Shown here: positions 21,031 to 30,653 of the stretch, one piece after another
How positions within the stretch are numbered: the stretch's first letter is position 1
How the letters are laid out: each line of letters opens with the position of its first letter
Assembly (NCBI GenBank): GCA_964036045.1
Contig: OZ038378.1
Coordinates: 169,136,106-169,200,105 of the forward strand
Length of the DNA: 64,000 bases
Reading direction: 5' to 3'
DNA from: Eutreptiella sp. 'Long Island Sound 2002'
Lineage: Eukaryota; Euglenozoa; Euglenophyceae; Eutreptiales; Eutreptiaceae
Translations under genes and position numbers: made by a program
The notes under the pieces: model-generated
What the model saw: only the letters and a program-made list of their open reading frames with translations
Told to the model about the DNA's origin: nothing
Database searches by the model: none

Positions 21031-24000
21031 TTGAGGGTCGCTATCAATGGTGTATGGGTGGACGCATACCTTGATACCGGCGCTACAATCTCCCTAGTCT
21101 CCTCTAGGTTCGTCAACTACGAGGACCTAGTTCCCAAAAATATTTGTGGGGTAAAAACGGGAGAAGGGGGAGTCACTCTCACCGAAGGCGAGATAGAAGG
21201 AGAAGTACAAGTGGGGGACCAAAAGGTACTTCAAAAGTTTCAAGCGTTCGACACCGACGCCTTTGAAGCCGTATTGGGGACGGACTTCTTTGCGCAAAAC
21301 GAGTGGATAAAATATTTATCCCTTCAAGAGCCCACTCACTTGTTGGTGGTGAACGAAGAGCAAGAATGGGAAGCAATACCCCTCAAGGAGACAAAGTGTC
21401 CAAGACCTACGCTCAAGACTCTCAAGAGTTTTCGGTTGGCACTCAATAGCGAGGTGAAGCAAGAGAGTATCCTCGCTACCTTGAGCCTACACCGAATGGA
21501 GAACTACACTCTCGACTCCGCCGCCAAGCGTGACGCGTTTCGAGAACTTGGCCTTAACCCGAACACGTGTAACGGCGACTTTGTCGAACTCTTTGCGTCC
21601 AAAGAGAACGCCGACGCGGAGTACTTTTGTACTCCCAAAACCAACAACACGTGGTGGTATGACTGGGGAAAGTTGGGAGCTTGGAAGATGCTCTACGCCA
21701 ACCCCCATTTCTCAAAAATACTCCACACGTTGGTAAAAGTTTATGTGGACATAGCTACGGTCGCGTTGGTTATTCCCGAAGGGAAGAAGTGGGAAGAAAA
21801 AGAAAAGCTATGGGGGCCTATACTCGAAAAGTTGACGGTGACAAAGTTGCTCTTACCTGACGTTCCTCTTTACCGACTTAACCCAAAAGAACAGGTTTTG
21901 CCAAAGCCCCGTTCGCGAACCGCTATGTACCTAGTCTCGGGGAAAAACGTGTCCTCTAACCCCATGGAAAACGTGTCTGAGGAGATAAAGAAGTTCGTGC
22001 TAAAGCACCACCGCGGGTACGGAAAAGAAGAGATGATGAAAAAGTTTCCGGACGTGGACGAGAGCAAGGAAGAGTACAGGCTCGAGACGCCTAAGTTTCA
22101 AGTCGAAGAAGTGGTTCAAGAAAGTCCGAAAGAGGCAAGAGAAACTCAAGAAGAGGGCGAAGAAACCTCCGACGAAGGCGGTAGTATATCCGAAGCTCCT
22201 TCCGAGTCGACTATACCCTTTTCGAACGACTCCTACACCACTATGGACTACGACGACTTGGTCGCCAACCTGTTCTTGGAAGAAGTAGAACCTCTAGAGG
22301 CTCCTTCGACCCCTTCCGAAACTCCTAACCCCGAAAAACTTCTTTCACACGTTTCCGTCCCACTTGAAACGATGACGAGCGAAGGAGACGAACGTGAACT
22401 CCGTCTCCTACACGCACGCCCGAGTAAAAATTCGTTCCCTTCTTCAAAAGAAGATTTGGAAGAAACTCGTCTCCTTCTACTAAATCAAATTGACAGACTC
22501 CAAAAACTCGAGCTAAAAGAAAAATGGAAAAGCATGGTCTACCTAGAAGAGTACGACGGAGAAGATGGGACGTATTTTGATGTCGGCGAAGAATTGGTCA
22601 TGCTTCACGAACTACACGAAGCATTGGAACAAGAAATTGAAGGAGAAGAAGAAAAGAAAGAAGAAAGAAAAGATCAATTACGCCGGAAAGACATCAAGAG
22701 ACTAAGAAAGAAAGTCAAAGAAAAGAAGAAAATTGATCACCAAGAGAATCAGATGATTTTGGACCCCGAACAAGTCCTAGCCCTCAAGAAATTGACGGAG
22801 CAAGATGAAAAATCTAAGAAACAAGAATTAGGTGCGTCCAATCTACACGCATCTGAAGACCTCAAGATTTCGCTCGACAAAATGGATGTTGATGAGAGGA
22901 TCAAGAAAATCATCCTGCATTTCTCTGACATTTTTGGTCCGTTACCTCCACCCGGATCGGTGAAGAAACTCGTGACCATGGACCTAGAACTAAGAGAAGA
23001 ATTTCTCAAAGATCGAGTTCGATGTCGACCGTACCCAGCATCAAAAGATGACATGGCTGAGATTACTCGCCAAATCAAAGAATGCGTGGAGGCCGGTTTG
23101 GTTTACGAGTACAAAAAGACGGACTATCCTAAGCATTGCAGTCCATGCTTACTGGTAGCTAAACCAGGGAGCACTGCAAAAAGATTGGTGGTCGACTACA
23201 AAAAGGTCAACCAGAAAATAAAACTGCACAGCGGTTCGTTGCCCCTGATGGAGAACACCGTGGAAACCGCTGCTGGATGCAGATACAAAACTAAAATGGA
23301 CAAGCGGTCCGGTTTCTGGCAAATTGACCTAACGGAGCGTGCCCAAGACCTAACGGCATTCATTGCTCCGGATGGACGGGTCTACAAATGGCGGGTAATG
23401 CCATTTGGTATTGCTAACGCCCCGGCGTTGTTCCAGGAGCTGATGAATCAAATCATCGCCCTGTGTAAACGACGACCGGCCGTCCAAGAGCTCCTACAGC
23501 GTGGTGCTGTCCTGGAGGCTCACATCGACGATGTCATCCTAGGGACGAACACCATCGATGACCATCTCCTACTACTCCGAGAATTCTACACCGTCTGTCA
23601 AGAAAATCACCTCCGCATCAAGCTGGAGAAATGCGAATTTCTCAAGACGGAAACAGACTACCTCGGATTCCACATCGGAGATGGATGGTGGAAACCGCAG
23701 GATCAAAAGATGAAGCCCCTGATGGACTTCGACCTAACGGATTCTATGTCTAAAGCTGAAGGAGTTCAGAAAATCCGACAATTCATCGGATCCTGTAATT
23801 TTTACAGGCGGCATCTCCGAAATTTCACGGAAGCCAGCGCGCCACTAACGGATCTCATCAAGAAGGAGACTCCGTGGCGCTGGGGACCTATTGAAAAGCA
23901 AGCAATCGAAGATGTCAAGAAGAAAATCCGAGAATACCTAGTACTTGGAGTACCCCAACGCTACGGCGAGATGATTCTAATCACGGATGCCAGTAACGTT

Positions 24001-26211
24001 GGAGGAGGAGGGACATTATTACAGTGGCAAAAGCTAACTACGGATCAATGTAAAGACATTGATTATCGCCTAAGAGTTCAAGGTGTCACAAGAGAAGGAT
24101 TCATGAAATCTGACTATGACTCCCAAGAATGGCGCCTAGTTCCACTTGGCCACTGGAATTGGAAGTGGAATGCAGCCCGCTCACACTATCACACCTACGA
24201 GCAGGAGCTGTTAGCTGGAGTTCTAGTGTTGGCTAGTCAACACAGGATCCTGGGTACCAATCCCATCACGTGGCTATGTGATCAGGATTCCGTGAAGTAC
24301 TTTATGGAAAGACCACCGCCGGATGGAAAACGTCTACGACGGTGGTGGGTCTACCTGAGCCAACTACGACTCGCTACATTCCACATCCGGGGAATTAAAA
24401 ACGAACTCTGTGATTATCTATCACGGAATTGTTTTGATTCCCTGGTGGGGGCAGACACCGAGATGATGGCCCAAGAAGCTTTCGCCAAGATGGATCAACA
24501 TCTCGATCTCTTTACGAGGAAAGAAAAACTCATGTCCTGGAGTATGAAAGACCTGACGGCCGATTACTCGGACATCTTGGACCAGTTGACGATTGGGAGC
24601 TCAAAGATCCTGGATGGAGTACAATGGTCCCGCACGTCAACTCACCTATACAGGGAAGACCTCATTTGTGTCCCCAAAGACTACGAAGAAACTATGTTGG
24701 AATGGGCACACAAAACGGATGGTCACCCTGGGGTGGAGAGAACTCTTTGGTTCTTCCAGAAGTATTTCTTCGCTAAGAGTAGCGATGCATCTCTCAAGAA
24801 GATTTTATCTAAGATCATCGCTGAGTGTCCCTGCACTAAGGCTAAAGCTAACACTGCAGCGGATCGTGGTGAGGTAAGGAATCTCCCGATTCCGAACCAA
24901 ATGAACTCCATCCTCTACGTGGATTTTATGGGGTTACCTAAATTTGCTGGCCATGACTTCGCCCTCCTGGTGACGGATGGACTCAGTCGCTACAGCCGAG
25001 TGTTTCCCCTTACTAAGAAGGTGGATGGTGAAGGAGTATTGAAAGAGATTTTCGAAGGATGGGTACAAGTCTACGGATTACCCAAGATTATCCATAGCGA
25101 TCAAGACATCCGGTTTACCAGCCCTACTGGTTGGTACCGAAGCGTCATGAGAGCCATGGGTACGGAAGTCCAGTTCGGAACTCCTTACCTACGAACAAAG
25201 AATCCTCTATGCGAACGCCAAATCGGCTGTTTCAAAACAGTCATGAGGATTCTGATGCTGGCCGAGAAGAGCCGAAACTGGCTAAAACTAGTCTCTTATG
25301 CTATCTACTTGATGAATAATCAAGTGAGTAGCAGGACTGGTTTCACCCCTACGGAACTGTTCCTAGGGAGGCCAGGTTTCAACTTCGAATTCCCCTGCGC
25401 GAGCGAAGGAAATCCTAAAGTTGATGAATGGCTCACCGAGCAAAAACGGATCGCCGATCTATGCCGATCACTACTGGAAAAGAAAAGAAGTAAGGAGAAT
25501 CGTACCAAGAACCGCAAAAGAAAAGAAGCTATCTACCAAATTGGTGACTGGGTTCTGGTACATCATACAAGATTCAAGGCATGGCCGCGTAACACGCTGG
25601 ACAGCCCTTACTTCGGACCATTTCTGGTCACGGATGTAGCTGAAGGATCCGTGTGGATCAAAACTCATCCTAAGTACGGAGGTCTGGTTGAAGTGGGTTA
25701 CCCACAGCTTAAGCACTATGACGTGCTAGACGACCTCTACGACTGGGAAGAAGATCTACAAGAAAGCCTGGAAGCTGCAGCCGAAGATTTGGCCGCGGAT
25801 CCTATGGATGAGGATGAAGAACTGCCGCCTATGGAGGACGACGGTTCACTACGGATGCCCGAAAGGGACATCTCTCTCTCTAGACCTACTGTACCTACAC
25901 CTACGGCCGTAGAGGCTAGACCCAAAAGAATAAGCGCTAGTGAACCCATTACGTTTACTGAATCAGAGATGAAAAAGCAAGACTACTACTTTGTTGAAAG
26001 AATCCTCCGCCACACCTACAAACGTGGTTGGAGATTCTATACAAAGTGGTCTGGCTATTCTATCTCTGACTGTACCTGGGAGCCAGTGACGGCTTTCATA
26101 CTCGATGACGGTAACGTCAACGAGGTTTTTGCTGATTACTGCAAATCTCAGGATTTGCGTGACATTCTGCAGTCAGCCGAAAATCAGGCCCGCAAGCGTG
26201 CTGGGAGGTGA
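21031..26211 (+). CDS. pol: Pol polyprotein of element B (protease, NPHF module, RT, RNase H, integrase, chromodomain)
   Basis: 1,726 residues, intact, in the -1 frame relative to gag; the frame is open upstream into the gag end, so a -1 frameshift before 20990 could make Gag-Pol, though I see no strong slippery site. There is no ATG at the start. Protease DTGA is at residue 15. A methyltransferase-like module has V-E-L-F-A-S and N-P-H-F (about 224-227), where family A has N-P-P-F. A very acidic/basic linker follows at about 330-640. RT reads H-I-D-D (831-834) instead of Y-x-D-D; RNase H I-T-D-A-S is near 984; integrase has H-X4-H, C-P-C and a DD37E spacing; the chromodomain is at about 1651-1707. 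Confidence 0.91.
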   Translation: MRVAINGVWVDAYLDTGATISLVSSRFVNYEDLVPKNICGVKTGEGGVTLTEGEIEGEVQVGDQKVLQKFQAFDTDAFEAVLGTDFFAQNEWIKYLSLQEPTHLLVVNEEQEWEAIPLKETKCPRPTLKTLKSFRLALNSEVKQESILATLSLHRMENYTLDSAAKRDAFRELGLNPNTCNGDFVELFASKENADAEYFCTPKTNNTWWYDWGKLGAWKMLYANPHFSKILHTLVKVYVDIATVALVIPEGKKWEEKEKLWGPILEKLTVTKLLLPDVPLYRLNPKEQVLPKPRSRTAMYLVSGKNVSSNPMENVSEEIKKFVLKHHRGYGKEEMMKKFPDVDESKEEYRLETPKFQVEEVVQESPKEARETQEEGEETSDEGGSISEAPSESTIPFSNDSYTTMDYDDLVANLFLEEVEPLEAPSTPSETPNPEKLLSHVSVPLETMTSEGDERELRLLHARPSKNSFPSSKEDLEETRLLLLNQIDRLQKLELKEKWKSMVYLEEYDGEDGTYFDVGEELVMLHELHEALEQEIEGEEEKKEERKDQLRRKDIKRLRKKVKEKKKIDHQENQMILDPEQVLALKKLTEQDEKSKKQELGASNLHASEDLKISLDKMDVDERIKKIILHFSDIFGPLPPPGSVKKLVTMDLELREEFLKDRVRCRPYPASKDDMAEITRQIKECVEAGLVYEYKKTDYPKHCSPCLLVAKPGSTAKRLVVDYKKVNQKIKLHSGSLPLMENTVETAAGCRYKTKMDKRSGFWQIDLTERAQDLTAFIAPDGRVYKWRVMPFGIANAPALFQELMNQIIALCKRRPAVQELLQRGAVLEAHIDDVILGTNTIDDHLLLLREFYTVCQENHLRIKLEKCEFLKTETDYLGFHIGDGWWKPQDQKMKPLMDFDLTDSMSKAEGVQKIRQFIGSCNFYRRHLRNFTEASAPLTDLIKKETPWRWGPIEKQAIEDVKKKIREYLVLGVPQRYGEMILITDASNVGGGGTLLQWQKLTTDQCKDIDYRLRVQGVTREGFMKSDYDSQEWRLVPLGHWNWKWNAARSHYHTYEQELLAGVLVLASQHRILGTNPITWLCDQDSVKYFMERPPPDGKRLRRWWVYLSQLRLATFHIRGIKNELCDYLSRNCFDSLVGADTEMMAQEAFAKMDQHLDLFTRKEKLMSWSMKDLTADYSDILDQLTIGSSKILDGVQWSRTSTHLYREDLICVPKDYEETMLEWAHKTDGHPGVERTLWFFQKYFFAKSSDASLKKILSKIIAECPCTKAKANTAADRGEVRNLPIPNQMNSILYVDFMGLPKFAGHDFALLVTDGLSRYSRVFPLTKKVDGEGVLKEIFEGWVQVYGLPKIIHSDQDIRFTSPTGWYRSVMRAMGTEVQFGTPYLRTKNPLCERQIGCFKTVMRILMLAEKSRNWLKLVSYAIYLMNNQVSSRTGFTPTELFLGRPGFNFEFPCASEGNPKVDEWLTEQKRIADLCRSLLEKKRSKENRTKNRKRKEAIYQIGDWVLVHHTRFKAWPRNTLDSPYFGPFLVTDVAEGSVWIKTHPKYGGLVEVGYPQLKHYDVLDDLYDWEEDLQESLEAAAEDLAADPMDEDEELPPMEDDGSLRMPERDISLSRPTVPTPTAVEARPKRISASEPITFTESEMKKQDYYFVERILRHTYKRGWRFYTKWSGYSISDCTWEPVTAFILDDGNVNEVFADYCKSQDLRDILQSAENQARKRAGR

Positions 26212-28649
26212 GACTACTCCCTCCTGTTTCATAGCACCTGTGAAAACGGTGCATCTATGGTCCTAAGGCCCTGTTTCACTGAGCAGTGAGTTCACACTCA
26301 CTAGCCTGGGAGTTGTCGTGGATTTCCAAGGGAACTCCCAGGCTGGGGGACAGGTTTCACCAATCTAGGGAGGGAGAGAGATGAGCGGTGTGTAACTGGC
26401 GCGCGTGTGAGTGTCAACAGCCCCAACTGAAGTGTGTTGCCTAGGAGAGAAGTGAAACACTACTGCTAAGCAAGCCGATTCTTACGGGTGGTGAACACCT
26501 GGTTCCATTTTGGAACAGTCCAGCATCCACCACCGGAGGGGCAGGGTTGGTGTTCCCCAGGGAGGGGACCTCCCCCAGGAACTGGGTGGGCTGCAGGACG
26601 AGCAGAGTTTGCAAGGGCTGCCCAACCACGACCAGGGCTACCCCCTTGGCTGCAAACCTCCCCGCCTTGGGCACCCACCGTCAAAGACGCTAACGCCTGA
26701 TCCTACACCGCAAGACACCCTGATCCTACAACTTCCCACACACACGCCCACGCCAAGGTAAGTCAAGTTGTAGCTAACACCAAGCATCCCTGAACAAACA
26801 GTGAACGCTTTGGGTGCATCTCGCCTCCGGTCCGATGACACCCGTGCAAGTGTGGACACGGAACCGAAGCTCAACGTGATCCGTGCAGAGTGAGTGAATG
26901 GCGCGCAAAAGTGTGTTGTGTTGAGTATGTGTGTGCAGTGCTGTGCGTGGATGTGCGCTGCAGGGCGAGCATGTGTGTGAATCTACCTCAGGGTGTCTAC
27001 CTTGGGGCTACCCATAAGAAAAAGAGAGAGGGTCACACACGGGGAGACCAGGAAAAAACCGTCAGGGATCAGAATGGGAGTGGGAACAAGGGCCAGCGTA
27101 CGCTGACCAACGCGAACGCCCTTGCCCATTCCAATCCCCTGCCTTCCCAGTCTCCCGGACGCTGAACTTAACGCTCTACAAAGGAGTAGCCCTTTGCAGG
27201 AGCGCCCCTTGCTAACGCCTCCAACCCAGATCCCACTCTCCACTCCACACTCCTCCCACACTCGGAGAACTCAAACCGCGCAACTTGCAAGTCGGGAATC
27301 TCACCCCAGAGTTTCATTGGGCTTTTTGAGTTCCCACGGTCCTACACTCTCTAACACACGCTGCATGTGTGAGCGGCACGGTGAGACATATGAGTGTTTT
27401 AGGTGCCTGCGAATGAGCATATGCATGCACTGAACGATTCAACAGGCATTCCGCCACAAAACCAGACAGAGGACACTGACGCATATAGCGGCGCCTCCGC
27501 TGTGCATGCAAGCTGTCCTGCAGAGCGAGCAAGGAAGGTTCTCCCTACCTCCCGAACCTTGAATGTTTCCCTTATGAAGGTTTTACCCTCTATCCTACTT
27601 GGATTCGGAGTTTTTACGTGTGCACGACGCGGCGTACGCTGCTATTTTGCAGGCGTGACGGCCTGTTTCCCTCCTGAATCCTGCCTGAATGCCAGCCCAA
27701 GCCAGACCTTGCGAGGCACCAAGAGTGTGCAAAAGACGGCAAAGCAAGGTAAAAACACGCTACGCGTGTTGTGCAAGCTCTAACCAACACGTATGTTTCA
27801 TTTCTGTTGTGCTATGTGTGGCTGATGTTCAAACTCGCCTATTGAACGCACAGTGGTGAATTGATGCGCGCAAAACGTACAGTTACCCTATGGCTGTACT
27901 GTGCACCCTCCCCGCGCAAAAATGTTTCCCTGTCTGTAAGCCTGACTTTATAAAATCGCGTTTTTCGCTGCTCGTTGTTTTCCAAATTCTTTGTTTTACA
28001 AAACTGCGGTTTTTGCAGCTTCAGAAGCGCTTTTTTACAAAAGTTCAAAAGTTTTTGGACTTTGGAGGCTTCGCCCCCAGTCCCGCACGGCGGACGCGCG
28101 CAGTTACGGGAGTCGCCAGAACTCCCAGCGCTACACTTTGCGCTTTTCAGGTGTCCAAATACTTTTTCAAGTTTTCGTTCCTGGCGAGTGAGAAGCTCAG
28201 CTACGGTTCATTTTGGATTGCATTTCAAGCGTTATTCATTGCCGATTTCAAATTGATTTCAAAAATCGGTATCTGCATTTGTTATGTAAGGCTTCCCTAA
28301 GGATTCCTACGCCTTGTCCATGCTTTATATATCACTTTCAGCACAATCTTTCTGGAACTTCTGGTATTTGCATTTTTGGCTCCAAACTAATCACATATTG
28401 TGCTGTGGTAAGAGTGGTATAGTAAGAAAGGTAACTCACATGTATGCTTTCCGAAGTCATTCCACTCATTCTTTACTGTGGTACTGAGGTGCAGTGATCA
28501 TACTTGGTATTGAAGTAGTCCAGTTCTGGACTGAATAGTAAATGCTAAGAGATTTCACAGGGCTGCATATGATTATGGCCACAATATCATTTTTCAGCCT
28601 ATTTTTCTGAGTATTTACTCCTGAATTCCAGGGCTCCAGTCGGGGGGTG
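26212..28649 (+). other. Long 3' non-coding region of element B
   Basis: No coding region I can support in 2.4 kb between pol and the 3' LTR; the small frames are of chance size. The GGGGGG at 28642-28647 just before the LTR is the likely polypurine tract. A C/G-rich first half gives way to an AT-rich second half (from about 27900), with TATA-like and CAAAATTC-like runs. Function unknown; it could hold RNA packaging or regulatory signals. Confidence 0.5.
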
Positions 28650-29456
28650 AGTGAGATTGAGCCCCATGGAGTATATATTTTGATCTCAGAGTGTACTTTA
28701 TTTGAACTCAGAGCAGATTCAGATCAATCATCATCATTCATCATCGTCATCATTCATCATGCATCATGTGTCATGTGTCATGCATCATGTGTCATGACAT
28801 GCTGGCGCCCTAGCATGTGTTTTTCACATTCCAACCCAAAACTTCACTTTCGCTCAGAACTAACACAACCACAACCCCACTCTTATGGGTTCCTAAGAAG
28901 GTTATACTATTCATTTTTCATAACTCTTTGAATTTGGATGATCACATTTTTGACATCATGGATTGTCATGCATGTCATGCATGATCGACTCATTTTGTGA
29001 GTGATACCACACATACTACCTTCGAAGGAGTCTAAGGCCCCTAAGGGACCTTTATATACACTACAACCCTTTTCCATGGTTGTCCCTACTTCTACATGTA
29101 GTTTAATGCCTATTTGGCGGGTCCCAAGTATTTTTCATGTATTGGGGGATCCCAAGAATATACCTAGGCCTAAGCCAAACCCCAAACACAAGAGGAGAGA
29201 AGAGAGATAGATAGAGGAGAGGCGTCTGGCGGCGACACCAGGGAGCACGTGGTGCTTCCTAGGTAAGTCCTAACTAGGTGTATTTTACAACAAGAGGCAT
29301 ATTTGTATGGTGAGAGTGGAAGAGAGGTAAGGAGTGAACATGAGTGTAAATAATGATTGTGTTTCATAGTCCCTTTTTTGCTATGGACTAAGCTGGAAGA
29401 CCAAATACTATGAGCCCATTACTTTGCTGTTGTTGAGGAGGGTGCCAAATCTAACT
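28650..29456 (+). repeat. 3' LTR of element B
   Basis: About 807 bases and nearly identical to 17964-18771; differences include one short indel in the CATCATT microsatellite and a few substitutions. It is followed by the GAGAG duplication and the X gag sequence. Confidence 0.93.
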
Positions 29457-30355
29457 GAGAGGTGAGAATGTGTCGAATCACACCTCATTTCGTCGACCTC
29501 TTCGTCGTGTCGACCCCAGGCGCCCGACGGACCAGCGTGCTGACGCACATTCTGGCGTCGTTCCTCGGCGATGATGGCCATCTGCACAATCACGGCGGCC
29601 TGGTGGTCGAACTGGTCCATCAGCTCCACCCAGTCCTCTTGCTCCTGCAATTGGGCGTCAAATCGCAACCGGCCGCTGTCCCTGATGAACTGGCACGACG
29701 CCCTGAACCAGTCCCTCAGGCGGCCACGGTAGCTCGCCTCAGCCAGAAGCCAATTCTGGCGCTGCAGAAATTCTTGGTTCCAGATATCCTGGAATTGGTG
29801 TTCCCAGTAATCACCAGAAATCTCATTCATTCCAGTATTGGATGTCTCTCCTTCGCTGCTGCTGTCTTCCAGATCAGGCAAAGCGTGAGAGGAGGAACCA
29901 GATTCACTCGAGGAGGGAGATTCTCGACCGGGTTTAAGGTTGGGTGGGGTGTTCATGCAACACTCAGCACAAGTGTGAACACCAGGCCAATGTTTATGGC
30001 CACAGTAAGGGCACTCTGATGGTTGATCTTCGGTTCGCTGGGGAGATGCTACGAATGTAACCTCAGGGGGAACACGCAGTGACCCAGAACGAGTAATAGC
30101 CCCGCTAAAGTCCGACGATCTCAGAGTATCAGTGGAGATTCCAGAAGCAGAGTCATGATTTCCTCTGCTACCATGTAACCGCTGCATAGTGGTTGATCTT
30201 TGTTGTGACTGCGAAGCCTGTAGCCTTGATGCCCCAGGGGTCGTAACGCCCGACACTGCCCCTGATATCTCCGAACCCACATAACCCTCTTCGGACCCAT
30301 ATCCAGCCTCTGGGAGCGACATATGCGAAGCACTTGTAAGTCCAGTGAACTCCAT
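29457..30355 (-). pseudogene. gag: Gag of element X, 5' part (starts inside the LTR)
   Basis: Minus strand, ATG at 30355 in a strong initiation context (CCACCATGG). The first 60 codons lie in the LTR and the frame runs straight through the primer site (30173-30162). Further on is a C-P-Y-C...C-A-E-C zinc-ribbon-like cluster, a Ser-rich acidic stretch and an aromatic-rich helical region. It is cut by element B at 29457; the frame resumes correctly at 17963. Related to the N-terminal half of the Y Gag. Confidence 0.75.
30162..30173 (-). other. Primer binding site of element X
   Basis: On the minus strand TGGTAGCAGAGG, a 12-base perfect match to the initiator-Met tRNA 3' complement, begins one base after the LTR end (GTTACA). 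Confidence 0.82.
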
Positions 30356-30653
30356 GGTGGAATATGAAAGGTACGAAAACCCGGTCTACAAAAATAGAGC
30401 AGACATAGAATCTCAATGCGCATTCATCGCAATTAATGACGCATCGTGAAATCATTCGAAATAATTTAAATAAATCCGATTGGGAAATCACGAAAGACAA
30501 ATGCGACTCGACGCGCGCTCACAGGCGACATCTGGCGGCGAACGGAAAACATGAAACTGAACGGAAAATTTACTGCACTAATGTACATCTGAGAATCATT
30601 GGAATTCTGATCACATCAGTGTATAATTGAGTGCTGTCACTGCTGCCGTTACA
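30174..30653 (-). repeat. 5' LTR of element X
   Basis: 480 bases with TGTAACGGCAGC at the start and GCAGCGGTTACA at the end (imperfect 12-base inverted termini), ending against the primer site. To the right, family A LTR sequence starts abruptly (ggacgtcacaac), which marks the insertion point of X. Confidence 0.8.

Larger units (their letters stand above)
17964..29456 (+). mobile_element. Element B: complete Ty3/gypsy chromovirus, 11.5 kb
   Basis: Bounded by LTRs 17964-18771 and 28650-29456, which differ at only a handful of positions in about 808, so insertion is recent. The LTR termini are AGTGAGATT and AATCTAACT (imperfect inverted repeats). It contains a primer site, gag, pol in the -1 frame relative to gag, and a 2.4-kb 3' non-coding region. 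It is inserted into the gag of element X with a 5-bp duplication. Confidence 0.93.
10730..30653 (-). mobile_element. Element X: LTR retrotransposon on the minus strand, disrupted by nested insertions
   Basis: Read on the minus strand: LTR 30653-30174, primer site 30173-30162, gag in pieces 30355-29457, 17963-16004 and 11027-10730. Between the pieces sit element B, the DIRS element and, at the left, A-1. X itself lies in the LTR of A-2: its LTR ends (TGTAAC and GTTACA) are followed on the right by family A LTR sequence. Its pol and 3' LTR must lie left of the window or be lost. Confidence 0.72.

Noticed and set aside
29462-30019. 185-codon plus-strand frame
   Set aside because: Antisense shadow of the X gag on the minus strand, which has the Cys clusters and homology to Y.
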